This document shows, piece after piece, positions 57,649 to 64,000 of a DNA stretch of 64,000 nt; positions within the stretch are counted from its first letter, which is position 1; every line of letters starts with the position of its first letter. The notes below the pieces were generated by a model that had not been told where the DNA came from, did no database searches, and saw only the letters and a list, made by a program, of their open reading frames with translations. Made by a program: the position numbers and the translations under genes. This stretch comes from Pseudomonas sp. BP8 (GTDB lineage Bacteria; Pseudomonadota; Gammaproteobacteria; Pseudomonadales; Pseudomonadaceae): NCBI RefSeq assembly GCF_017875955.1, contig NZ_JAGINK010000001.1, forward strand, positions 5,176,501 to 5,240,500, written 5' to 3'.

Positions 57649-57695
57649 TATCCATTTGATGTGGGGGCCCGAGACGTCACCCCATCAAATGGATA
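57649..57695. repeat. Palindromic TTATCCATTTGATG repeat overlapping the LysR 3' end
   Basis: TATCCATTTGATG and its exact reverse complement CATCAAATGGATA flank a GC-rich loop. The same sequence forms the outer ends of the 12.1-13.1 kb repeat element. The LysR stop codon (57685) lies inside the right arm, so the last codons of that gene come from the repeat. Confidence 0.75.
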
Positions 57696-58620
57696 CCCCC
57701 ACACCCCACCCCGCCCCCAAACTCTCTTGCAGGTATTCCATAAACACACGTACCTTGGGCGTCAACGCAAAACGGTCAGCCAGGCATAGATAGACATCCA
57801 TCGGCTCAGTCTGAGCATAAGCCCGCCCGCTATCGCTGAATTCAAACAGCGGCACCAACGCCCCCGACTCCAGATGAGGCCTGACAATAAACTCCGCCAG
57901 CCGCGCCACACCCCCATCGTTCAAGGCCATCTGGGTCAGAGCATCGATGTCATCACTTATCAGCACCTGACCAAACTCCGCCTCGAACCGCAGCCCATCA
58001 CGCATGAAGCCCCAGCGCAGGAAGCGCCCGTCTACCGGGTAGCGAAACACCAGGCAACGATGATCCCGCAGCGCTTCTGGCGAGCTCGGCAGCCCAGCGC
58101 TGGCCAGATAGCCGGGAGATGCGCAGCAGATGAAAGGAATCTGCGCCAGGTGCCGGGCCAACAGGTGGTCTTCCAGTTGTGCGGTGATACGCACGCTGAC
58201 ATCGACGTCTTCCTGGGCATGATTGACGCGCCGATCAGTCGTTAGCAACTCTATCGAAAGCTGCGGATAGCGGGCGCTGAACGCGGGGATCAACGGCGCC
58301 AGCACATGCCGGCCGAAGGCCGACGTCGAGGCGATGCACAAACGTCCGTGCGGCTCACTGTCGGGGGTGGTCACCAACTGTTCTGCCCGAACAAGATCCC
58401 GTTCGATGTCCCTCACCCGCTCGTAATACAGGCGCCCCGCCGCACTCAAGGTCATGCTGCGCGTGGTACGCGTGATCAACCGCACTTGCAGGTGCGACTC
58501 AAGACGCGCGAGGTTCTGGCTGACCGCCGCGGGGCTGATGCCCAAGGCACGCGCGCCTGCGGCGATGCTGCCAGCCTCGACAACCTTGATGAAGCTTCGG
58601 ATGGTATTAAGCAGGTCCAC
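57685..58620 (-). CDS. LysR-family transcriptional regulator
   Basis: Regulator of 311 aa. N-terminal winged helix: FIKVVEAGSIAAGARALGIS then PAAVSQNLARLESHLQVRL (about 9-48), followed by the substrate-binding domain with GRLCIASTSAFGRHVLAPLI. It belongs to the large CrgA/PA-type group that often regulates divergent genes, here the small DUF2798 gene 125 bp away. Its last residues lie in a repeat palindrome. The ligand is unknown. Confidence 0.92.
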   Translation of the reverse strand: MDLLNTIRSFIKVVEAGSIAAGARALGISPAAVSQNLARLESHLQVRLITRTTRSMTLSAAGRLYYERVRDIERDLVRAEQLVTTPDSEPHGRLCIASTSAFGRHVLAPLIPAFSARYPQLSIELLTTDRRVNHAQEDVDVSVRITAQLEDHLLARHLAQIPFICCASPGYLASAGLPSSPEALRDHRCLVFRYPVDGRFLRWGFMRDGLRFEAEFGQVLISDDIDALTQMALNDGGVARLAEFIVRPHLESGALVPLFEFSDSGRAYAQTEPMDVYLCLADRFALTPKVRVFMEYLQESLGAGWGVGVSI

Positions 58621-58745
58621 GGCGAGCCCTTCAGATTCGTAACAATCTCTTTATAAAGAACTCACTGTTAGCGGTCTACAGCGATTGCCCGAAGGATTGT
58701 TAACCTTGGGCCCACTTCGCGTTCCGCTAAACCAAGAGGCCCTTC

Positions 58746-59000
58746 ATGAGCGAACTGTCCCAAACCCGCCGTAAGCTGCGCCCCGCCGCCACGCCGTATG
58801 TCTTTGCCCTGTACATGTCGGCCATCATGGCCTTGCTGATGTGCTTCGTGATCACCGCGGCCAACGCCGGAGTGACACCCGACTACCTGGCCAACGTGCT
58901 CGACGCCTATAAGCTGGCCATGCCGGTAGCCTTCGTCTGCGTGCTGATGGTGCGCCCAGTGGTCATCCGCCTGGTCGCGCTCACCGTACACCCGCACTGA
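58746..59000 (+). CDS. DUF2798 small membrane protein
   Basis: Inner-membrane protein of 84 aa with two hydrophobic helices (FALYMSAIMALLMCFVITAA and LAMPVAFVCVLMVRPVVIRL) separated by a short loop, matching the DUF2798 pattern. The function is unknown. It is divergent from the LysR regulator, a common arrangement of regulator and target. AAGAGG lies upstream of the ATG. Confidence 0.82.
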   Translation: MSELSQTRRKLRPAATPYVFALYMSAIMALLMCFVITAANAGVTPDYLANVLDAYKLAMPVAFVCVLMVRPVVIRLVALTVHPH

Positions 59001-59003
59001 CGC

Positions 59004-59558
59004 TCAAGGCTGAGAGGCGATGGCCTTTTCAATCGCGGCCTTGAACGCCTCGTCATCCGGCTTGGTCAGGCTGGAAAAGTTGGCAATCACATTGCCTTTG
59101 CGATCGACCACATACTTGTAGAAGTTCCACTTCGGCGCACTGCTCTGCCGAGCCAGCTCAGCAAACAGTGGCACCGCATCATTGCCACGCACGTGCTGCG
59201 CCTTGGCCATGGCGAAGGTGACGCCGTAGTTGGCATAACAGACCTTGGCGGTTTTTTCGCTGTCGCTGTCTTCCTGCTTGAAGTCATTGGACGGCACACC
59301 GAGCATCTCCAGGCCTTGCTGGTGATACTCCTTGTACAGCGCTTCGAGACCTTCGAACTGCGGCGCAAAACCGCAGTAGCTGGCGGTATTGACTACCACC
59401 AGCGGTTTGCCGGCAAAGCGCTCGCAGAGTTCGATCTGCTGCTTGCCGCTCAACTCGGGCAGCGTGCCCTGCAAGAGCGCCGGGCAGTCCGCGGCCCAAC
59501 TCGAGGTGAGGCCGGCAAGGGACAACACGGGTATCGCTAACCAGCGTACATGCATCAT
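59004..59558 (-). CDS. Exported glutathione-peroxidase-family protein
   Basis: Thiol peroxidase of 184 aa with a signal peptide (MMHVRWLAIPVLSLAGLTSS, cleavage near WAA-D), so it should act in the periplasm. Family motifs: VVNTASYCGFAPQF with the peroxidatic Cys (about 62), VPSNDFKQED and WNFYKYVVD. The peroxidatic residue is Cys, not selenocysteine. Additional Cys (CPALL, ELCERF, KVCYANY) could act as resolving residues with thioredoxin-like partners. AGGAG precedes the ATG. Confidence 0.9.
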   Translation of the reverse strand: MMHVRWLAIPVLSLAGLTSSWAADCPALLQGTLPELSGKQQIELCERFAGKPLVVVNTASYCGFAPQFEGLEALYKEYHQQGLEMLGVPSNDFKQEDSDSEKTAKVCYANYGVTFAMAKAQHVRGNDAVPLFAELARQSSAPKWNFYKYVVDRKGNVIANFSSLTKPDDEAFKAAIEKAIASQP

Positions 59559-59604
59559 TGTTCACTACTCCTGCGAGACGGTCCTTGATCTAGCAGGGTA
59601 GCGC

Positions 59605-59727
59605 CTAACAAACGCTCATGCCCAGTTGCATCAACGCCAGCCCGCCCTTGTGCCACCCCCACCAGGCCAGCGCCAGCAGCAATACAGCCACTGCCGCAAG
59701 CACGATGCGGGGCAGATAGCGGCTCAT
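59605..59727 (-). CDS. 40-aa single-span membrane protein coupled to the MFS gene
   Basis: Small frame of 40 codons plus stop, reading MSRYLPRIVLAAVAVLLLAL then AWWGWHKGGLA and ending MSVC. A basic N-terminus and one hydrophobic helix predict an inner-membrane protein, N-terminus inside. Its ATG overlaps the stop of the MFS gene by ATGA (59724-59727), a strong sign of translational coupling. Codon use is GC-ending like its neighbours. It might be an accessory subunit of the transporter; this is inferred. Confidence 0.72.
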   Translation of the reverse strand: MSRYLPRIVLAAVAVLLLALAWWGWHKGGLALMQLGMSVC

Positions 59728-60926
59728 GTGGCCTGTGCCTGCAGACGGGCGACCGGGCGTTCGCGTACTGGCCAGTTGAGCGCCGCAGCCAACAGGCTGA
59801 GGAGGATGGAGATCTGCCAGACCAGGTCATAGCTGCCAGTACGGTCGTACACCACACCGCCCAGCCAGCCGCCGAGGAAGGCACCCAACTGATGGAACAG
59901 GAAGACGATACCGCCGAGCATGGACAGGTTGCGGACACCGAACAGGGTAGCCACCGTGCCATTGGTCAGCGGCACCGTCGACAGCCACAGCAGGCCCATG
60001 GCAATGCCAAACAGATAGGCACTCACCTCAGTGACGGGCGCCCACAGGAACAGCACGATCACGACCGCCCGCAGCAAGTACAGGGCGGTCAGCAAGCGTG
60101 GTTTGGACATGCGCCCACCCAGCCAGCCGGCGGTGTAGGTACCGACAATATTGAACAGCCCGACCAGCGCCAGCACGCTGGTGCCGATGGTCGCCGGCAG
60201 ATGCTGGTCGACCAGGTAGGCCGGCAGGTGCACACCAATGAACACCACCTGGAAGCCACAGACGAAAAAGCCCAGCGCCAGCAGCCAGAAACCGGAATGC
60301 GAACAGGCCTCGCGCAGGGCCTGGCCGAGGGTCTGTTCAGCGCCGTGGCTGGGCAGCGGACGGTCCTTGAGCAGCGCCACGAACGGCACGATCAGCGCCA
60401 CCAGCAGGCCCAGCACGAGCAAGGCTGCGGACCAGCCCAGCCAATGGATCAGGCCGTAGGTACCGGGCAGCATGGCGAACTGGCCAAACGAACCCGCCGC
60501 ACTGGCGATGCCCATGGCCATGCTGCGTTTTTCTGCCGGGACTGCGCGGCCAACCACGCCAAGAATGACCGAGAACGAGGTGCCCGAAAGGCCAATACCG
60601 ATCAACAGGCCGGCACTGAGCGACAGTGACCATGGCGAGTCGGCAGAGGCCATCATGAGCAGCCCGGCGGTATAGAGAATACCGCCCACTATCACTACCT
60701 TGGCCGCACCCAGCCGGTCAGCCAGGGCGCCGGCAAACGGCTGGGCCAGGCCCCAGATCAGGTTTTGCAAGGCAATGGCGAAGGCGAACACCCCGCGCCC
60801 CCAGCCGAATTCCGCGCTCATCTCCGGCAGGAACAGCCCGAAACCGTGGCGCACACCCAGCGACAACGCCAGAATCAGCGCCGCACCGACAAGCACCCAC
60901 CCACTGGTTCGCCATAGCGAAGTCAT
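59724..60926 (-). CDS. MFS transporter, NarK/OFA-like
   Basis: Inner-membrane permease of 400 aa with 12 predicted helices: GVRHGFGLFLPEMSAEFGWG at helix 1, AGALADRLGAAKVV in the first loop, and a second-half loop GGRMSKPRLLTA. It resembles oxalate/formate-type or monocarboxylate MFS proteins. ATG 60926 (MTSLWRTSG) has GGAG upstream; an ATG at 60986 is less likely. It is preceded by a MarR regulator on the same strand and overlapped by a 40-aa membrane protein gene, together probably a three-gene unit. Confidence 0.87.
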   Translation of the reverse strand: MTSLWRTSGWVLVGAALILALSLGVRHGFGLFLPEMSAEFGWGRGVFAFAIALQNLIWGLAQPFAGALADRLGAAKVVIVGGILYTAGLLMMASADSPWSLSLSAGLLIGIGLSGTSFSVILGVVGRAVPAEKRSMAMGIASAAGSFGQFAMLPGTYGLIHWLGWSAALLVLGLLVALIVPFVALLKDRPLPSHGAEQTLGQALREACSHSGFWLLALGFFVCGFQVVFIGVHLPAYLVDQHLPATIGTSVLALVGLFNIVGTYTAGWLGGRMSKPRLLTALYLLRAVVIVLFLWAPVTEVSAYLFGIAMGLLWLSTVPLTNGTVATLFGVRNLSMLGGIVFLFHQLGAFLGGWLGGVVYDRTGSYDLVWQISILLSLLAAALNWPVRERPVARLQAQAT

Positions 60927-60989
60927 TGTTGTTTTCTCCAGCCCATCGCAAGGTTTATGCGGGCAGTACCCGCGTGTCATCGGCATCCA

Positions 60990-61394
60990 TCACGCCAGCC
61001 GCTCCAGCAACCGCACCAGTTCATCGCGCTGCCCCTCGCCCAACTGCTCGATCAAGCCGAGCTGGGCCTGCTCCCAGGCGGGCTGGGCGTCGGCAACACG
61101 CGACTTGCCAGCCGCGGTAAGCACCACTACCCGGTTGCGCTGGTCAGTGCCGTCGGCCAAGGCGACCAGGCCGTCGGCCTCGAGCACCTTGAGGTTGCGC
61201 CCCAAGGTGCTGCGGTCCAGGCCCATGGCTTCGGCCAGGCTGGTAATACTCGGTTGATCGAGCCGCTGCAGATGGCGCAGGAGGGAAAACTGGGCGACAT
61301 TGATGCCGAAGCCGGCAAGGGCCTCGTCGTAATGTCGGCTCACCCCACGGGCGGCGCGACGCAGGTGGGTGCAGATGCATTCACTGGTCAGCAT
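60990..61394 (-). CDS. MarR-family transcriptional regulator
   Basis: Dimeric regulator of 134 aa with the MarR winged helix: FGINVAQFSLLRHLQRLDQP, then SITSLAEAMGLDRSTLGRNL and the wing DGTDQRNRVVVLTAAGKSRV. It starts with a Cys-containing helix (ECICTHLRRAARG), so oxidation sensing is possible. ATG 61394 is preferred because a palindromic operator lies directly upstream of it. It probably represses itself and the downstream MFS gene. Confidence 0.9.
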   Translation of the reverse strand: MLTSECICTHLRRAARGVSRHYDEALAGFGINVAQFSLLRHLQRLDQPSITSLAEAMGLDRSTLGRNLKVLEADGLVALADGTDQRNRVVVLTAAGKSRVADAQPAWEQAQLGLIEQLGEGQRDELVRLLERLA

Positions 61395-61397
61395 GAA

Positions 61398-61415
61398 TGC
61401 GTGTATATACCCGCA
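61398..61415. promoter_or_regulatory. Candidate MarR operator
   Basis: TGCGTGTATATACCCGCA, an 18-bp palindrome with one mismatched pair, starts 3 bp before the marR ATG (in minus-strand order it directly precedes it). Its position over the ribosome site/promoter fits autorepression. Confidence 0.65.
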
Positions 61416-61447
61416 TCTACCATGTTGCAAGACATTTCAAATGGCGC

Positions 61448-62626
61448 TCAGGGCTGCAAACGTCGACGAATCGGCTCGAAAGCCTCAGTGGCAGTGCGTT
61501 GCACTGGATCGGCTGCGCCCTGGTCGATGGCCTGCCAATACCGCCAGGGCACCTTGGCCGTGCCCAATTCGTAGTCCATGCCATCCCAGCTGTCTTCGCG
61601 GAAACTGTAGAACGCCCAGTGCAGGGCATTGCGCTCCAGCACCGTCAGGACGTCTTCGAGGTACTCCCGGCAGCCGGGCAGGCGGCGCATGCAGCCGAAC
61701 TCGCCGACCACCAGGCGTGAGCGCGGCAGCTGCATCGCGTCAAGCCAGTCGAGCGGTTGTTGCAGGTAGGCCGCGACTCGCTGGGCATTCCACAGCTCGT
61801 TACGCCCGGCGAACGGCACCTGGCCGGGATAAACGAACGGCGTCTTGCGGGTGATGTTCGGTGCGCTGGTGGCCGCGTAGGGTTCGTACATGTGCAGGCT
61901 GTACAGCACACGCTGGTCTGCCAACGGCTGCGGCCAGTAGGCAAACGCGTCGGCCGAGGCATACCAGCCAGCGTCGAGCATGACCGGCGTCTTGTCATCG
62001 ACCTCGCGGATGGCCGCGACGATTTGCCGATACAACGCCGGCAGGTCTCGGGGTCCGCCCTGGTGCGTCGCATACCAGCGTTGCATCTGCTCAGGGTCGG
62101 CGTGCTCGGCCAAACCACCCTCCTTCTCCGGGGCTGGCTCGTTGATCAGGTTGTAAGCGGCAACGGCGGGATGGTCCTTGAGCTCCTCGGCCAGATCGCG
62201 CCAGAAGGCCGCTGCTTGCTGCCAGTAGCGTTTGTCTTGCCACAGACGATCGTCAAAGCGGCCCTGGTTGTTCTGCGACCAGCGCATGCCGGGCAGCGAG
62301 AGTGGCGCGATAACTACCTTGAGGCCAGCGGCATACGCGTGGTCGAGAACCTGCTTGAGTTGCGCGAGGTCTTTGCTGGCGAGGCCTGTATAGGCGTCGG
62401 CATTGCCCAGCAGGTAGTCGCGGTGCTCGGGCTGCCATTTGTCGTAGGAGAGCCGCACCCAGCTGGCGCCGTAGCCCTTCAGCGCCTCGAAGTAGGCCTG
62501 GTTCGGCGGCAGGCGATTGAAACTGTTGCCGCCATGGCGCGGGGTGTTCCAGAAGTCGATCAGGTCGGCAGCCGCAACGGGCAATGAGATGAGCAGAAGC
62601 AGGCTGGTGAAGATCCAGTGACGCAT
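61448..62626 (-). CDS. Secreted glycoside hydrolase family 5 (cellulase-like) protein
   Basis: Exported (beta/alpha)8 glycosidase of 392 aa. Signal peptide MRHWIFTSLLLLISLPVAAA. GH5 features: NSFNRLPPN, ASWVRLSYDKW, the acid/base Glu in YNLINEPAPE (about 162) and the nucleophile Glu in LVVGEFGCMRR (about 309), with conserved LHMYEPY between them. It probably acts on a beta-glucan in the periplasm or outside; substrate unknown. It is divergent in function from its neighbours and has no partner gene nearby. Confidence 0.88.
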   Translation of the reverse strand: MRHWIFTSLLLLISLPVAAADLIDFWNTPRHGGNSFNRLPPNQAYFEALKGYGASWVRLSYDKWQPEHRDYLLGNADAYTGLASKDLAQLKQVLDHAYAAGLKVVIAPLSLPGMRWSQNNQGRFDDRLWQDKRYWQQAAAFWRDLAEELKDHPAVAAYNLINEPAPEKEGGLAEHADPEQMQRWYATHQGGPRDLPALYRQIVAAIREVDDKTPVMLDAGWYASADAFAYWPQPLADQRVLYSLHMYEPYAATSAPNITRKTPFVYPGQVPFAGRNELWNAQRVAAYLQQPLDWLDAMQLPRSRLVVGEFGCMRRLPGCREYLEDVLTVLERNALHWAFYSFREDSWDGMDYELGTAKVPWRYWQAIDQGAADPVQRTATEAFEPIRRRLQP

Positions 62627-62745
62627 GGCCGCGCCTCCCTGGCTGATTGGAGAGGCGCTCGACGATACGCTGCCAGGTCGGCACGCGCACAGTTGATGAA
62701 TTGCCGGAAATTGCCGAATGATTCAGGAGATGTATGGACATCTCT

Positions 62746-62780
62746 GGCGTCTTCGCGGGGCAAGCCCGCTCCTACAGGGA
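62746..62780. repeat. Single REP unit
   Basis: GTCTTCGCGGGGCAAGCCCG followed by CTCCTACAGGGA, a canonical P. putida-type REP between the GH5 gene and cobS. Confidence 0.85.
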
Positions 62781-62827
62781 CGGCGTGATCAGCAGAACGT
62801 TTAGTCCCGGATCAGATGCAACAACCC

Positions 62828-63568
62828 TTAACCCGGCAGCATCAAGGCCAGGCCCACCACCACCGCCAGCTCCAGCAACTCGAGCAGTGCCCCGGCAGTG
62901 TCTCCGGTAGTCCCGCCCAGCCGTCTACACATTAGGTGACGCAACCAGGCAAACACCGCAACCGCCAGCAACAATATCCACAGCGCTGACCAACCACCAA
63001 TGACGACGCAACCCAGCGCGCTACCCAGCAGCACCCAGCGCGCTGCTTGCCGCGGCAGGTGCTCCGCCAAAGCCTGGCCAAGCCCGCCCGGACGCACATA
63101 CGGTGTACCGAGAAACAGCCCGAGCAACGCCGCCCGACCGATCACCGGCGCAAGTACCAGCAGCGCCCCCGCGCCCCGCTCCACCAGCACCCACAGTGCG
63201 CAGAACTTGAGCAGCAGCACCAACCCCAGCGTCACCACCGCAATCGGCCCGCTGCGCGGGTCTTTCATGATCAGCAAGGTGCGCTCACGATCGCCGAAGC
63301 CGCCGAGCCAGGCGTCGGCACTGTCGGCCAGGCCATCCAGGTGCAACGCGCCACTGAGCAACACCCATAGGGTCAGCAACAAGGCTGCCTGCAATGGCGC
63401 CGCAGTGCCTTGCAACAGCGCGCTAGCCAGCCACAGCAACACGCCGAAGAGCAGCCCGACGAGCGGATAGAACAGCAATGAGCGCCCCATCTCGCGCGGC
63501 TGTGGCATACCCGGCAGTGTCACCGGCAAGCTGCTGAGAAACTGCAGGGCAATCAGCAAGGGCAGCAT
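62828..63568 (-). CDS. cobS: Adenosylcobinamide-GDP ribazoletransferase
   Basis: Inner-membrane enzyme of 246 aa joining adenosylcobinamide-GDP with alpha-ribazole (phosphate) in the last steps of cobalamin synthesis. Several hydrophobic helices and the family motifs LPVTLPGMPQPREMGRSLLF, GALHLDGLADSADAWLGG (Asp-rich) and IMKDPRSGPIAVV. ATG 63568 (MLPLLIALQFLSSLP) is chosen; it starts one base after the cobC stop, so the two genes are coupled. Confidence 0.93.
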   Translation of the reverse strand: MLPLLIALQFLSSLPVTLPGMPQPREMGRSLLFYPLVGLLFGVLLWLASALLQGTAAPLQAALLLTLWVLLSGALHLDGLADSADAWLGGFGDRERTLLIMKDPRSGPIAVVTLGLVLLLKFCALWVLVERGAGALLVLAPVIGRAALLGLFLGTPYVRPGGLGQALAEHLPRQAARWVLLGSALGCVVIGGWSALWILLLAVAVFAWLRHLMCRRLGGTTGDTAGALLELLELAVVVGLALMLPG

Positions 63569-63569
63569 T

Positions 63570-64000
63570 TCAAACGACCTCCAACAACTGCCCGTCCTGC
63601 ACCTGCAAGCGCACCAGGGCGCCATGCCCGACCTCGACCTGCAACAACTGCTCGCGCGGCAAGCCCCGTGCCCGCGCCAGCAACAGGCGCATCACGCCGC
63701 CGTGGGTGACCAGCAACACCTGCTTGCCGGCATACGCGCGCTGCAGGCCTGCGATGGCGGCCAGCACACGCTCGGCAAAGGCCTCGACTGGCTCCCCCCC
63801 CGGCGGGGTGAAGGCATAGGGATCAGCCCAGAAGCGACCGAGCTGCTCGGCCTGGGTCTCCATCAACTGCGCGGCGCTATGCCCCTCCCAGTCACCAAAG
63901 TGCAACTCCTGCAGGCCGGGCTCGAGCTGCACCGGCAGGACGAGGCGCTCGCCCACCTCGTCGGCGAAGCGTGCACAGCGTTGCAGCGGCGAGCTCACCA
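63570..64000 (-). CDS. cobC: Alpha-ribazole phosphatase, histidine phosphatase family (5'-truncated)
   Basis: Partial C-terminal 143 residues of a phosphoglycerate-mutase-like phosphatase that removes phosphate from alpha-ribazole-5'-phosphate. Visible: the SSPLQRCARFAD block after the missing RHG motif, LQELHFGDWEG, PPGGEPVEAFAERV, and the second catalytic His in VLLVTHGGVMRLLL. The catalytic N-terminal RHG lies beyond the window edge. Context upstream of cobS supports CobC. Confidence 0.88.
   Translation of the reverse strand, partial: VSSPLQRCARFADEVGERLVLPVQLEPGLQELHFGDWEGHSAAQLMETQAEQLGRFWADPYAFTPPGGEPVEAFAERVLAAIAGLQRAYAGKQVLLVTHGGVMRLLLARARGLPREQLLQVEVGHGALVRLQVQDGQLLEVV

Overview
The window looks like a chromosomal segment of a fluorescent Pseudomonas, most likely of the P. 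putida group. The reasons are the high GC content with GC-ending codons, the many P. putida-type REP palindromes, the single-chain NasA carrying its own flavoprotein reductase, a Na+/solute symporter fused to a sensor kinase, and the order cobC-cobS / GH5 / marR-MFS / glutathione peroxidase / fadL / rmuC / SSF-kinase. As far as I remember, that order matches the reference species. The species call is an inference; no database was searched. No phage genes, transposase or CRISPR array were seen.

Layout. (1) 0-3.6 kb: a sugar-acid type catabolic operon (MFS, FAH-family hydrolase, SDR, 2-hydroxyacid dehydrogenase). (2) 3.7-11.2 kb, minus strand: nitrate assimilation, with nasA followed by nirBD. 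Each of the two units has its own sigma54-type promoter, NtrC-like dyad and ANTAR-type two-hexaloop antitermination leader. (3) 11.2-23.3 kb: a second methionine aminopeptidase, a 1-kb nested inverted-repeat element, a DUF1266/J-domain/HscC chaperone module, tRNA-Val and tRNA-Asp, rdgC, a BASS transporter, the guanidine-II riboswitch with gdx, and an LplT-PlsC fusion. (4) 23.7-28.3 kb: GntR/MFS/amidohydrolase and a GABA-type permease. (5) 28.4-48.5 kb: a large catabolic region. It holds a complete branched-chain-amino-acid-type ABC importer with RidA, two tandem FCD-GntR regulators, a seven-gene catabolic operon (HyuA, HyuB, aminotransferase, uronate-dehydrogenase-like SDR, FAD amine oxidase-like, ThDP enzyme, succinate-semialdehyde-dehydrogenase-like ALDH), two SDRs and a divergent TetR regulator. 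A 23-bp inverted repeat occurs in front of both the SDR pair and hyuA and ties them into one regulon. (6) 48.6-64 kb: hybrid sensor kinase, rmuC, Sel1 protein, a long gene-poor stretch, fadL, LysR/DUF2798, secreted glutathione peroxidase, an MFS transporter coupled to a 40-aa membrane protein, MarR, a secreted GH5 glycosidase, cobS and part of cobC.

How it works together. Nitrate is reduced by NasA to nitrite and by NirBD to ammonium. The DNA shows a logical AND control of nitrogen limitation (sigma54/NtrC) and nitrate sensing (ANTAR antitermination, probably by NasT encoded elsewhere). The 28-48 kb region appears to import an amino-acid-like compound, open or activate it with the HyuAB ATPase, transaminate or oxidise it, decarboxylate a 2-oxo acid with the ThDP enzyme and oxidise the aldehyde to an acid. 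Its true substrate is unknown and is the most interesting open question of the window.
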